A DNA stretch of 64,000 nucleotides from Lachnospiraceae bacterium (GTDB lineage Bacteria > Bacillota > Clostridia > Lachnospirales > Lachnospiraceae). The DNA is taken from assembly GCA_910576125.1 (NCBI GenBank), contig CAJTHM010000021.1:43304-107303 (forward strand), read 5' to 3'. Under the pieces are notes generated by a model that saw only the letters and a list, made by a program, of their open reading frames with translations, ran no database searches and had not been told where the DNA came from. Positions 1-8,835 of the stretch are shown piece after piece. How positions within the stretch are numbered: the first letter of the stretch is position 1; every line of letters begins with the position of its first letter. Made by a program: the position numbers and the translations under genes.

Positions 1-9
1 GCAGGCCGC

Positions 10-651
10 ATGGAAAGAGGCTGGGAGAAGAGCGAGGGTATGGCAGAGGGTATGCGACGTACAAAAAGGAACGGCTACAGAGAGCCGACTTTGTCTGGCC
101 GTCAGGAGACTGACAAGAAGAGGGCGGACGACAAACTCGGAGGAACATCCGCGGACTGGAAAAGTCGCAGCGCCGGGAGAGAAGCCAGGGAAATAGTGGA
201 CCGTGTCAACAATTCCGGAAAAAGGGCTGCGGAACGGGAAGACCGCGAGAGGAGGCAAAGCGCAAATTCCGCAGAGTCCCGGAAAAAGCCGGTGAAGCTT
301 ATGGAGGACAAGTGGTCACAGCTCTGGGCAATCTATCCGCACATCCGCCCCTTTCAGGACGCGCGGGAGTATATTTCCTTAGGCCCTTCTGATTTCGTGC
401 TGTTCCCGGAGGCTTCCTATAAGTCTGTGAACAACAGCTTCCTGCTCCACGGCTATTACAATTATCAGCATCTTCTTCTGGCCAGAGTAGAGCAAAAAGG
501 AGAGTACGCCTATTACATAGGGGTGCCGGGAAATTTCTACGAAAAGGAAAAGCAGGTAGCCATCATGTTCGGATTCGAGAGCTTTGAATGCGCCGAGGAA
601 CCTGCGCAGCCCGGGGATTTCGGATATTATATGATGCGGACGGAAATCTGA
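10..651 (+). CDS. Hypothetical protein with C-terminal DUF6128-like domain
   Basis: A 213-residue product from the first ATG. The reading frame stays open to the window edge, so the true start may lie upstream. Residues 1-95 are very polar and rich in Arg, Lys, Glu and Ser and look disordered. From about residue 100 a compact domain begins with WSQLWAIYPHIRPF and ends near the C-terminus with GDFGYYMM. This resembles the domain named DUF6128 that closes many Lachnospiraceae proteins, usually behind a long variable region; that assignment is from memory. Function is unknown. The stop lies 8 bases from the convergent end of the next gene. Confidence 0.6.
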   Translation: MERGWEKSEGMAEGMRRTKRNGYREPTLSGRQETDKKRADDKLGGTSADWKSRSAGREAREIVDRVNNSGKRAAEREDRERRQSANSAESRKKPVKLMEDKWSQLWAIYPHIRPFQDAREYISLGPSDFVLFPEASYKSVNNSFLLHGYYNYQHLLLARVEQKGEYAYYIGVPGNFYEKEKQVAIMFGFESFECAEEPAQPGDFGYYMMRTEI

Positions 652-659
652 CATAAAAA

Positions 660-1598
660 CTAAAGCCCCTCGCCGTTGAAAGCCGGAATAAAGCTTTCCG
701 CAGCCGTGCCGCCCTCCTGCATGTAGCCCGTCTCGATGCCGATTCTGTCCGCGAAATCCAGCACCCGGGCATACTCCTCCTCTGTCACCGGACGAAGCAG
801 CGGAGAGTGGGCAAGTTCCGGAATCTGCTTCAGATGTTCCAGAGGGGTATACTGGTTCATGATACTGACATAGATGTCATTTCCGTATGTGTCATGGAGA
901 TGGCGCAGCACCCTCTTGGAATCCCCCGCGCAGCCGGGGAGCAGCAGATGGCGTACAATGACGCCTTTTTTCATCAGCCCGCTGTCCGGGGACAGGACAG
1001 GTCTGCCCACCTGCCGGAACATCTCCGCAATCGCCGCCGCAGCCTTTTCAAAATAGTCCGGGGCATGGGAATAAAGGGCGGAAATCCGGGGGGAATGGTA
1101 CTTTAAATCCGGCAAATAGATGTCCACAAGCCCCTCCAGCATGCGCAGGGAAGAGACTTCCTCATAGCCGGAACTATTGTATACCACAGGAAGGGAGAGC
1201 CCCTCTTTCTTGGCCATGGAAAGGGCCAGAGAGATTTGGGGCAGGAAATGGCCGGCTGTGACCAGATTGATATTGACGGCCCCTTTGCCCTGAAGCTCCA
1301 GAAAAATCCGGGCCAGCCGTTCCAGGGACAGGGGGCGTCCGCTTTTCCCCAGGGCGATATCATGATTCTGGCAGAAGACACACTGCAGGCTGCAGCCGGA
1401 GAAGAACACCGCGCCGGATCCGCGGCTGCCGCAGATGCAGGGCTCCTCCCAGAAATGCAGGGCGGCCCTGGCCGCGGCGATTTCGGCACCCTGGCCGCAG
1501 AAGCCTGTTTTTCCCGAAAACCGGTCTGCATGGCAGCGTCTGGGGCAGAGGGCGCAGTCCTGCATTATCCGATTGACTGTCTTAAGGGCCATTTCCAT
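660..1598 (-). CDS. Radical SAM protein, PflA-like
   Basis: A 312-residue radical SAM enzyme. The CxxxCxxC cluster motif that binds the SAM-cleaving [4Fe-4S] is at C69, C73 and C76 (GCSLQCVFCQN). A second Cys group at C15, C18, C22 and C34 near the N-terminus suggests an extra metal site. The layout matches the family often annotated as putative pyruvate formate-lyase activating enzyme; its substrate is not known, and the true activase is usually shorter. The start is set by AAGGAG 8 bases upstream. An SRP RNA gene lies just upstream on the same strand, with a T-rich terminator between them. Confidence 0.85.
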   Translation of the reverse strand: MEMALKTVNRIMQDCALCPRRCHADRFSGKTGFCGQGAEIAAARAALHFWEEPCICGSRGSGAVFFSGCSLQCVFCQNHDIALGKSGRPLSLERLARIFLELQGKGAVNINLVTAGHFLPQISLALSMAKKEGLSLPVVYNSSGYEEVSSLRMLEGLVDIYLPDLKYHSPRISALYSHAPDYFEKAAAAIAEMFRQVGRPVLSPDSGLMKKGVIVRHLLLPGCAGDSKRVLRHLHDTYGNDIYVSIMNQYTPLEHLKQIPELAHSPLLRPVTEEEYARVLDFADRIGIETGYMQEGGTAAESFIPAFNGEGL

Positions 1599-1685
1599 AA
1601 GCGCATCTCCTTCATCTTCTCTAAAGGTCTATGGGTCATATCTTATTTTCTGCCGGGAATAACTTTCCCATTCTGCCATGTACGC

Positions 1686-1849
1686 AAAAACCGCACCCCT
1701 TCAAGGCCGGTACAGCTCCACCCGGCTGCCTTGCGGCACATGAGAGGTTCCGTTTAGTGCTGCTTTGTTCCCAACCTGACACGATTCACGGATTCCCATT
1801 GCGCAAGACCGAATTTCATCACTGTACCGAACCTTGAAGAGGTACGGCA
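1686..1849 (-). ncRNA. ffs: Signal recognition particle RNA (small type)
   Basis: Read on the minus strand, this stretch holds the conserved core of bacterial SRP RNA: TTGCGCAATGGGAATC, then GTCAGGTTGGGAACAAAGCAGC, a GNRA tetraloop hairpin (GGGA here, GGAA in many species), then CCTCTCATGTGCCGCAAGG. The core closely resembles that of the Bacillus subtilis scRNA as I remember it. The 5' end (CCGTACCTCTTCAAGG) pairs with the 3' end (CCTTGAAGGGGTGCGG) to close the long rod, and TTTTT follows directly as terminator. About 163 nt, with no room for an Alu domain. The 5' end sits about 6 nt after the -10 box of a consensus promoter. Confidence 0.9.
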
Positions 1850-1854
1850 TTTTC

Positions 1855-1883
1855 AGTATAGCCGAAGCTGAGAGGGTTGTCAA
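1855..1883 (-). promoter_or_regulatory. Promoter of the SRP RNA
   Basis: On the minus strand: TTGACA at 1878-1883, a 17-base spacer, and TATACT at 1855-1860. Transcription would start at the SRP RNA 5' end. It may also read through into the radical SAM gene. Confidence 0.85.
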
Positions 1884-2044
1884 GGATAAAATTTTTCAGC
1901 CAGGGCTGTTTCAGAAAGTTTTCCAGCCTGCTCCCGGCTCCTCTTTCCATCCGGTTTCTGTTGACTTTTCGGGTTCGATAAAGTAAGCTGTTAGTATAGC
2001 ATTTGGAAAACAATATTTACCAAATGAGAAAAGAGGAGTCGGAA

Positions 2045-2482
2045 ATGATTTTTGAGGATATGGACAGAATCGTGTTCGCCGGCGATTCAGTGACGGATAT
2101 GGGCAGCGCCCAGCCGGTGGGAGAGGGGCTGTTTGAAAACCTGGGCATGGGGTATGTGCGGATTATCGATAATTTACTGGCGGCCTGCTATCCGGAGCGG
2201 AAAATCCGGGTGACGAATTCCGGAGTCTCCGGCAACACCAGCCGCGATTTGCTGGCAAGGTTCCAGAGCGATGTGGTGGACCTGAAGCCGGACTGGGTCT
2301 CCATCTGCATCGGCATCAACGATGTATGGAGGCAGTATGAGGATTACTGCAAGATACGTCATTCTGCTTTTATCGCCTGGGACAGAGTGCATCCCAACCG
2401 GGTAGGGGCCACGCTGATGGCCAGGGCATTTCTGGAAAAATGCGAATTTGACTATAATCATGGAAACGGAGAGGTTCACTGA
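2045..2482 (+). pseudogene. SGNH/GDSL esterase with internal deletion
   Basis: The N-terminal half matches SGNH hydrolases acting on acyl or acetyl esters: nucleophile block FAGDSVTDMG (S15), NSGVSGNTSRDL, and CIGINDVWRQ. The C-terminal block with the catalytic Asp and His, AWDRVHPN, is also present. The roughly 60-75 residues that normally separate the GIND and DxxH blocks are missing, so the protein has 145 residues instead of about 210-220. The frame is intact. The central beta-alpha units of the fold are therefore absent, and activity is doubtful. The ATG at 2045 is preceded by AGAGGAG; a TTG at 2003 in frame has no such site. Confidence 0.7.
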
Positions 2483-2587
2483 AATCCCGGCTGTGGGGAT
2501 AGGGGAATTTCATCCGGGGAGAACAGGCAGCAGAGGAGAGACAGAAAATATCGTAAGGAACGCGGTAAAGAGAGGAGACAGGAAATC

Positions 2588-3088
2588 ATGAACAAAAGCG
2601 CATTTTATCAATTATCTTACGGAGTCTATGTAGTCAGCACCTGGGACAAGGGCAGGGCCACCGGCTGCACGGCCAACAGCGCCATGCAGATTACTTCCGA
2701 GCCCGCCACGATCGCGGTGAGCATCAACCATGACAACTACACCAACCAGTGCATCCAGGACACCGGGAAGTTCGCCATCTCCATCCTTGGCGAGAATTCA
2801 AAGCCCGGCATCATAGGCACTTTCGGCTTCAAGAGCGGCAGGGACAACGACAAATTTGACGAAGTGGACTATGCCGTAAAGGGGTTTCTGCCGGTAGTGA
2901 CCGATGCCTGCGCCTATATTACCTGCGAGGTCATCGACAAGATGGAGACCTCCACCCATACCGTATTTTTGGGAAAAGTGCTGGATGCGGACATCCTGAA
3001 GAAAGACACGCCTATGACCTATTCGTACTATCATAATGTAATCAAGGGGAAGAGCCCGAAGAACGCGCCTACTTATATAGCCGAGTAG
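2588..3088 (+). CDS. Flavin reductase family protein (flavoredoxin-like)
   Basis: A 166-residue FMN-binding split-barrel protein. It starts NKSAFYQLSYGVYVVST, has the GCTANSAMQITSEP flavin-binding strand, and ends GKSPKNAPTYI, typical of the flavin reductase domain of clostridial high-molecular-weight rubredoxins. No rubredoxin (CxxC) domain is attached, so it is a stand-alone domain. It probably carries electrons between a flavin and a rubredoxin or diiron partner in oxygen or NO detoxification; the partner is not in this window. AGAGGAGA precedes the ATG. Confidence 0.85.
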   Translation: MNKSAFYQLSYGVYVVSTWDKGRATGCTANSAMQITSEPATIAVSINHDNYTNQCIQDTGKFAISILGENSKPGIIGTFGFKSGRDNDKFDEVDYAVKGFLPVVTDACAYITCEVIDKMETSTHTVFLGKVLDADILKKDTPMTYSYYHNVIKGKSPKNAPTYIAE

Positions 3089-3181
3089 GCGGTAGAACCG
3101 AGACAGCCGTGCGCTGAATTGAACTTCTCCTGGATGAAAAGGGGCGTCCCATAAAGGTACGGGATGTGATGAGGGGGTTAC

Positions 3182-4459
3182 ATGAAGATAAAGATAAAAG
3201 ATATGGCGATTGAGGAGGTCCTGGCGCGCCCTGTGGGGCTCCACCGGAGCCCTGTGAGGCCTGCGCGGATTTTCCGGCTGCTGTTGAAGCTGCTGTCCCT
3301 GCCGGATTTGCGGGCCACACATTTCACCCACAGGGAAATCGGCATGGAGCGGCTGGGAAAGGGGGAGCCCTGCCTGATCCTGATGAACCACTCCAGCTTC
3401 ATCGACCTGAAGATCGCGGCCGCCATCCTTTATCCCAGGCCGTTCAATATTGTGTGCACCTCCGACGGCTTTGTGGGGAAGAACTGGCTCATGCGGGCCA
3501 TCGGCTGTATCCCCACGAAGAAATTTGTCACGGACATGGGACTGATGCGGGATATGCTGTTCGCGCTGAAAAAACTGAAAAGCAGCGTGCTGATGTTCCC
3601 GGAGGCCAGCTACAGCTTTGACGGCATGGCCACGCCCCTGCCGGACAGCCTGGGGAAATGCCTGAAGATACTGGGGGGCCCGGTGGTGATGATTCGCACC
3701 TACGGCGCTTTTGCCAGAGATCCCCTGTACAATAACCTGAAGCTGCGGAAAGTGGACGTGTCCGCGGACATGGAATATCTTCTGTCCCCGGAGGAAATCC
3801 GGAGCAAATCCGCGAAAGAACTGAATGCACTGATACAGGAGAAATTCTCCTTTGATAATTTCCGCTGGCAGCAGGAGAATGGAATCCGCATCGGGGAAGC
3901 TTTCCGGGCCGACTGCCTGAACCGGGTCCTGTACAAATGCCCTCACTGCGGCACGGAGGGGCAGATGCTGGGCCAGGGGAGCAGAATCCGCTGCGGGAAC
4001 TGTGGGAAAGCCTATGAGCTGACGGAATATGGTTTCCTGGAGGCCGTGGAGGGAGAGACGGAGTTTCCGCATATTCCCGACTGGTACCGCTGGGAGCGGG
4101 ATAGCGTGCGGAAAGAGCTGGAGGAAGGCACCTATCTGCTGGACGTGCCTGTGGATATCTGTATGATGGTGGATACGAAAAGCATCTATCGGGTGGGGAA
4201 GGGGCGGCTGCGCCACACGGCGGAGGGCTTTCGCCTGATTGGCTGCGATGGGAAACTGGACTATGCGCAGAAGCCAGGGGCTTCTTATAGTCTGTATTCG
4301 GACTATTACTGGTACGAGGTGGGGGATGTGATCTGCATCGGCAATGGGGATGTGCTGTATTACTGCTTCCCCACAGAAGGCGGCGATGTGGTGGCCAAGA
4401 CCAGGCTGGCCGCGGAAGAACTCTACAAGATGGGAAAGCAGGCCAGAAGAAAGGATTGA
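3182..4459 (+). CDS. PlsC-like acyltransferase with zinc-ribbon insert
   Basis: A 425-residue protein. The N-terminal half is a lysophospholipid acyltransferase domain with the HX4D motif (H70, D75 in NHSSFID) and the FPEASYSF acyl-acceptor block, so it likely acylates lysophosphatidate or a related lysolipid at the membrane. Around residues 253-280 two CxxC pairs (CPHC and CGNC) form a zinc ribbon. The C-terminal 140 residues are not assigned. The family usually has about 240 residues, so this is an extended version. The gene is convergent with tadA. Confidence 0.8.
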   Translation: MKIKIKDMAIEEVLARPVGLHRSPVRPARIFRLLLKLLSLPDLRATHFTHREIGMERLGKGEPCLILMNHSSFIDLKIAAAILYPRPFNIVCTSDGFVGKNWLMRAIGCIPTKKFVTDMGLMRDMLFALKKLKSSVLMFPEASYSFDGMATPLPDSLGKCLKILGGPVVMIRTYGAFARDPLYNNLKLRKVDVSADMEYLLSPEEIRSKSAKELNALIQEKFSFDNFRWQQENGIRIGEAFRADCLNRVLYKCPHCGTEGQMLGQGSRIRCGNCGKAYELTEYGFLEAVEGETEFPHIPDWYRWERDSVRKELEEGTYLLDVPVDICMMVDTKSIYRVGKGRLRHTAEGFRLIGCDGKLDYAQKPGASYSLYSDYYWYEVGDVICIGNGDVLYYCFPTEGGDVVAKTRLAAEELYKMGKQARRKD

Positions 4460-4526
4460 CAGGAAAGCATTATCGGAGGAAGAAGTGTGCTCTGCAAAGG
4501 AGAGGCAGGGCTTCATCGGAGAGCGC

Positions 4527-5048
4527 CTAGGGCTTTTGGACATTTTCCGGAAGCTCGCGGCGCTTTTCCTTTTCCAGTTTATTCCGGGCCCGCAGATTCG
4601 CGAAAAAGGTCTTCAGCATTGCGCTGCACTCCTGCTCCAGCACGCCCCTGGTGACAGCGGCCTGATGGTTGAACCGGGGCATCTCCAGGATATTCAGGAC
4701 AGAGCCCCCGCAGCCGGCCTTTGGGTTCATGCAGCCCATGACCACCTCGGGAATCCGGGCCTGGATGATGGCCCCGGCGCACATCTGACAGGGCTCCAGG
4801 GTGATGTAGATGGCGCATTCCTCCAGCCGCCAGTCCCCGATATATTTGCTGGCCTTTTTGATGGCGGTGATTTCTGCGTGGGAGAGCGTATTTTTGTCTG
4901 TGTTGCGCCGGTTATAGCCCCGCCCGATGATTTTTCCTTCATGGACGATGACGCAGCCGATGGGCACCTCCCCCAGAGCCAGGGCTTTCTTAGCCTGCTT
5001 CAGGGCTTCTTTCATATATTTTTCCTGAATGCTCATGACAGTGGCCAT
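4527..5048 (-). CDS. tadA: tRNA adenosine(34) deaminase TadA
   Basis: Deaminates A34 to inosine in the wobble position of tRNA-Arg(ACG). The zinc site is complete: HAE at H57 and E59 (proton-shuttling Glu), and PCQMC at C87 and C90. Length 173 matches the family. The start at 5048 has AAAGGAGAGGG a few bases upstream; an internal Met at codon 5 is possible. It is transcribed away from the GH106-like gene, and the space between them holds the promoter for the latter. Confidence 0.93.
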   Translation of the reverse strand: MATVMSIQEKYMKEALKQAKKALALGEVPIGCVIVHEGKIIGRGYNRRNTDKNTLSHAEITAIKKASKYIGDWRLEECAIYITLEPCQMCAGAIIQARIPEVVMGCMNPKAGCGGSVLNILEMPRFNHQAAVTRGVLEQECSAMLKTFFANLRARNKLEKEKRRELPENVQKP

Positions 5049-5103
5049 GTTTTCCCTCTCCTTTCCGGGTAAGCTTTTAATACAGTCAATTTAGAAAAAA
5101 GAG

Positions 5104-5132
5104 TTGACTTTCTCCTGAGATTCTATTATAAA
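5104..5132 (+). promoter_or_regulatory. Promoter of the GH106-like/rhaM operon
   Basis: TTGACT at 5104-5109, 17 bases, TATAAA at 5127-5132, about 80 bases ahead of the next start. A second TATAAT lies about 10 bases further on and could serve as an alternative -10. Confidence 0.6.
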
Positions 5133-5210
5133 AATACTATAATAGCTAATTTCTGAAACGTCAAGGCCGGGAAATGGTTCACGATTCCTGTGGATGGAAA
5201 AGGAGAGAGT

Positions 5211-7964
5211 ATGAGGCAGGCAAAGAACGCGCTTTACCCGCTGTTCTGGCAGCATGGGGAGAAAGAAGAGGATCTCAGGGAGGAGATTGGCAAAATGCAG
5301 GAGGGAGGCATCGGGGGATTCATCGTGGAATCTCGTCCCCACCCGGATTTTTTGAGCTACGGCTGGTGGCGGGATCTGGATGTGATTCTGTCGGAGGCGT
5401 CGAAAAGGCAGATGGAAGTCTGGATTTTCGATGACGGCGCGTACCCCAGCGGGCTTGGGGGAGGCAAAGTGAAGGAGCTGTACCCGGAGGCCTGCAAGCG
5501 CTATATCGCAAATCGGCAGATAGATGCCATAGGGCCCATGCCGGGGGCTTCTTTCCAGATAGCGCCCTGGCTTAAGGAAGAGGAGATACTGTACAAGGTG
5601 ATTGCCGCCAGGAGGGCGAACGGCAGGGAAGAACTGGATGAAGACAGCTTTGCAGACCTGACGGAAGATGTCAGGGATGGGAGACTGTACTGGGACGTGC
5701 CCGCCGGGCAGTGGCGGGTCTTCCTGTTAGTCATCACCAGGGACGGCGGCGAGGAGCACACAAGGGATTATGTCAACCCGATCAGCTATGAAGCGGTGGG
5801 GCATTTCATCGATATTGTCTATGGGGAGCACTACAGGCGCTTTGGGGATCAGTTCGGGAAGACCATCAAAGGCTTCTTCGTGGACGAGCCCCGGTTCGGG
5901 AGCACGGCCACCTATGAGAGGACGCTGGGGATAAACGGCCATGTCTATCCCTGGAGCGGGGAGGTGCCGGAACTTTTGGAGGAAGAGCTGGGAGAAAGGT
6001 GGGCCTGCTTCCTCCCGCTTCTGTGGAGCAGGGAGAATCCCCTGTGCAGGGACGTACAGTTCACCTACATGAATGTAGTATCAAGGCTGTTCGCCCGGGA
6101 TTTCACCGGGCAGATCAGGGAGTGGTGCGGGAAGCATGGGGTGAAGGTCATAGGCCATGTGGTGGAGGACAATGGCGTCCATGCCAGGATAGGTTATGGG
6201 CCGGGCCACTATTTCCGCAGCATGGAGGGCTTCGACGCCGCCGGTCTGGACGTGGTGTACCAGGTCTGGCCGGAGCATAAGGACGGCTTCTTCACCACGC
6301 CTTTCGGCTATCTGGACGCGGAGTTCTTCTACTGGGGGATTTCCAAGATGGCCTCTTCCGCCGCCCATATCGATCCTGCCAAGAAAGGCATCACCATGTG
6401 CGAGATTTTCGGGGCCTACGGATGGCAGGAGGGGCTGAAGCTGATGAAATGGCTCACGGACCATGTCTGCGTCCGGGGCATCAATATGCTGGTGCCCCAT
6501 GCCTTTTCTCCGAAATATCCGGATTCTGACTGTCCGCCTCATTTCTATGCAAAGGGAAAGAATCCCCAGTGGAACTATTTTCGGAAATGGGCGGACTACG
6601 CCAACAGGGTCTGCACTTTGCTCCGGGACGGAACTCACCGCGCCACGGCCGCGGTGCTATACCACGCCGAAGCAGAGTGGGGCGGCGGCTACCAGCCTTT
6701 TGAGAAAGTGGTGAGGGCGCTGGCGGAGGCTCAGATTGACTGCGACGTGCTGCCGGTGGACTGCCTGGAGCGCATTGTGGGCGCGGAAACGGCGAAAGCG
6801 TCAGACCGGATTGTGGATCCGGAGGCGGCGGGGGAGAAGGCCGGAACCGGTCAGGTGAAAGTCCGGGACGGACAACTGTGGGTGAACCAGGAGGCATATC
6901 GGGTCATCCTCATCCCCTATGCCCAGTGCCTGCCGGAGAAGCTGCTGGAGGCTTTGGACCAGGCGGCACAGGGAGGCGTGCCCGTGGTCTTCCTGGACGG
7001 CTATCCGGAGCATGTGTACTACGCGGCGGGGCTCCATGCCGTGCAGGGAGCTTTAGATGATAACCCTCTGGTGGAAGTATGCGGGCTGGACCAGATGGCG
7101 GATTGGATGAAAGGCCGTGGCTTTACGGATATCCGGGTGCGGGATGCCTGCCCTGACCTCCGTTTCCTGCACTATGAGCGGGAATGGGGAAACGTTTACT
7201 TCTTCACGAATGAAAGTCTGTGGAATACGGTGGACACGGTGGTCACGGTAAGGGAGTCCGGCGGGCTGGTATTCTATGATGCCATGGAGGATGTCCGGTA
7301 TCCTCTTCTGGAGGAGATTGGGATTGACGGCGCGGACGGCACGGTGACATTTCGGCTGGTATTGGAGCCATATCAGTCCGTTTTCGTGGTGCCGGAAGCC
7401 GCCGGGGAAGCGGGAGGCTTTGCGGAGATGGGAGCCACCGGGGAAACGGGAGCCTTGAACAGGGCAGAACTGTCCGGAAAGTCGGGAGAGAGGCCGATTC
7501 CCCTTGTGGACGAGGCATTTGTGGCCGCGCGGAGGGAAAAGCGCCTGGAGGGGGCCTGGAGGATATCCGTCCTGCGGGAAACCGGAGAGTACGAAGCCCT
7601 GAATGGGCTTACAGAACTCACCAACATCTCTGCAGCGGACATCCTGCCGGAGTACTCGGGGAGAATCTGCTACGAGACTTCCTTTGAGCTGGAGCCGGGC
7701 GCGGGGCCGGAGGAGGCTGGCAGGGAGGCCGTGCTGGACTTGGGCCGGGTCTGCGAAATCAGCGATGTGGAGCTGAACGGCAGACCTGTGGGGAACAAAA
7801 TCTGTCCGCCCCATGTCTACAGGCTGGAATGCAGGCCCGGCAAGAATGAACTGCGCATCATCGTGACCAATACCTTCGCGAAAGAGAAGATGGGCAATGT
7901 GTTCGACAGGGCCATGCCCCAGGAACCTTCCGGGCTGTTGGGGCCGGTGCGGCTTTACCTGTGA
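5211..7964 (+). CDS. GH106-like glycoside hydrolase, putative alpha-L-rhamnosidase
   Basis: A 917-residue cytoplasmic enzyme without signal peptide. The first 100 residues (MQEGGIGGFIVESRPHPDF, then EVWIFDDGAYPSGLGGG) match the N-terminal barrel strands of the GH106-type family. The C-terminal 110 residues form a galactose-binding-like jelly roll (ELNGRPVGN, CRPGKNELRIIVTN). GH106 members remove terminal alpha-L-rhamnose. The L-rhamnose mutarotase gene directly downstream supports this substrate. I cannot place the catalytic acids with certainty. The ATG at 5211 has AAAGGAGAG 4 bases upstream; the GTG at 5190 lacks a site. Confidence 0.72.
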   Translation: MRQAKNALYPLFWQHGEKEEDLREEIGKMQEGGIGGFIVESRPHPDFLSYGWWRDLDVILSEASKRQMEVWIFDDGAYPSGLGGGKVKELYPEACKRYIANRQIDAIGPMPGASFQIAPWLKEEEILYKVIAARRANGREELDEDSFADLTEDVRDGRLYWDVPAGQWRVFLLVITRDGGEEHTRDYVNPISYEAVGHFIDIVYGEHYRRFGDQFGKTIKGFFVDEPRFGSTATYERTLGINGHVYPWSGEVPELLEEELGERWACFLPLLWSRENPLCRDVQFTYMNVVSRLFARDFTGQIREWCGKHGVKVIGHVVEDNGVHARIGYGPGHYFRSMEGFDAAGLDVVYQVWPEHKDGFFTTPFGYLDAEFFYWGISKMASSAAHIDPAKKGITMCEIFGAYGWQEGLKLMKWLTDHVCVRGINMLVPHAFSPKYPDSDCPPHFYAKGKNPQWNYFRKWADYANRVCTLLRDGTHRATAAVLYHAEAEWGGGYQPFEKVVRALAEAQIDCDVLPVDCLERIVGAETAKASDRIVDPEAAGEKAGTGQVKVRDGQLWVNQEAYRVILIPYAQCLPEKLLEALDQAAQGGVPVVFLDGYPEHVYYAAGLHAVQGALDDNPLVEVCGLDQMADWMKGRGFTDIRVRDACPDLRFLHYEREWGNVYFFTNESLWNTVDTVVTVRESGGLVFYDAMEDVRYPLLEEIGIDGADGTVTFRLVLEPYQSVFVVPEAAGEAGGFAEMGATGETGALNRAELSGKSGERPIPLVDEAFVAARREKRLEGAWRISVLRETGEYEALNGLTELTNISAADILPEYSGRICYETSFELEPGAGPEEAGREAVLDLGRVCEISDVELNGRPVGNKICPPHVYRLECRPGKNELRIIVTNTFAKEKMGNVFDRAMPQEPSGLLGPVRLYL

Positions 7965-8216
7965 GGGCCGGAAATTTCTTTTCCGCTGCTCTGCGTATAA
8001 AAGGACGGGCAGGGCAAAGGAATGTACGCAGCATGATATCCGGTCTGAGCGTGTTTTCATCCGACGGCAGATTGACGTCACCCTTGCGGAACGCGGATAT
8101 GAGTTATCTGATGACCATACAAAACAGCTTTACTTATGAGATTGGAATATGATAATATATCTTTATTGACAGGAGACGGCCAAACGGCCATGACATCCAA
8201 AAGGAGGCGCAAACCA

Positions 8217-8528
8217 ATGATCAAAGGATTCAAAATGAAGCTGTACCCCGGCCAGGAGGCGGAGTACGAGAAGCGGCACAATGAGCTCTGGCCCGAGATG
8301 CAGGACATGATTCACGAGCACGGCGGAAAGAACTACACTATCTTCCTGGACAGGGAGACTTTGACCCTCTTCGGCTGCATAGAGATCGAGGACGAGGCGC
8401 TTTGGGCCAAAGGGGCGGACACTGCCATCAACCGGAAATGGTGGGACTTCATGGCGGACATTATGGAGACCAACCCGGACAACAGCCCGGTGAGCGTGGA
8501 TCTGCAGAATGTGTTCCATCTGGATTGA
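8217..8528 (+). CDS. rhaM: L-rhamnose mutarotase
   Basis: A 103-residue protein that interconverts alpha and beta anomers of L-rhamnose. It follows the E. coli RhaM sequence along its whole length: KRHNELWPEM with the catalytic His (H21), YTIFLD, the RKWWDFMADIM segment with its Trp pair, and NPDNSPVSVDLQNVF near the end. The ATG is preceded by AAGGAGG. It lies about 250 bases after the putative rhamnosidase and ends at a strong terminator. The other rhamnose genes (isomerase, kinase, aldolase) are not in the window. Confidence 0.92.
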   Translation: MIKGFKMKLYPGQEAEYEKRHNELWPEMQDMIHEHGGKNYTIFLDRETLTLFGCIEIEDEALWAKGADTAINRKWWDFMADIMETNPDNSPVSVDLQNVFHLD

Positions 8529-8570
8529 GTCCATACAGTTCCCGGGACATATTTTCGCTCCTTTTTTGGT

Positions 8571-8630
8571 ACAGCCCTGCAGGAAACCGGTATGGTAAAG
8601 GCCGGTTCCCCCAGGGCTGTGTCTGTTTTC
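8571..8630 (+). terminator. Rho-independent terminator after rhaM
   Basis: Two-part stem: ACAGCCCTG (8571) pairs with CAGGGCTGT (8612-8620), and the inner GGAAACCGG pairs with CCGGTTCCC. GTCTGTTTTC follows. Confidence 0.75.
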
Positions 8631-8633
8631 GGA

Positions 8634-8834
8634 CTATGAGATATCCAGTTCCGGCGGCACGTCCAGTTCCTCAGGGGCGTATTTCCCGTTCTTCTTCCGC
8701 TGGCGGACGCATTCTGTCAGCAGGTACTCTATCTGGCCGTTGACCGAGCGGAAGTCGTCTTCCGCCCAGGCGGCGATGGCGTCGTAGAGCTTGGGGGACA
8801 GCCGCAGGGGCACCTGTTTCTTGGCGTCTGCCAT
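8634..8834 (-). CDS. Arc-like ribbon-helix-helix protein
   Basis: A 66-residue protein. Residues 7-45 (QVPLRLSPKLYDAIAAWAEDDF, then NGQIEYLL) show the pattern of a ribbon-helix-helix DNA-binding domain. It starts 1 base after the stop of the SPFH gene, so the two are translationally coupled. It could repress its own operon; a 10-bp palindrome overlaps the operon's -10 box. It might also act as an adaptor rather than a regulator. Confidence 0.7.
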   Translation of the reverse strand: MADAKKQVPLRLSPKLYDAIAAWAEDDFRSVNGQIEYLLTECVRQRKKNGKYAPEELDVPPELDIS

Positions 8835-8835
8835 A

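Noticed and set aside
1961..1990. TTGACT as promoter for the SGNH gene
   Set aside because: At 17 bases the -10 would be TAAGCT; the better TAGTAT is 25 bases away. Too weak to list.
2798..4543. A 581-residue minus-strand frame over flavin reductase and acyltransferase genes
   Set aside because: GC-rich antisense shadow. The plus-strand genes have clear motifs and ribosome sites, and the antisense product has no recognisable domain.
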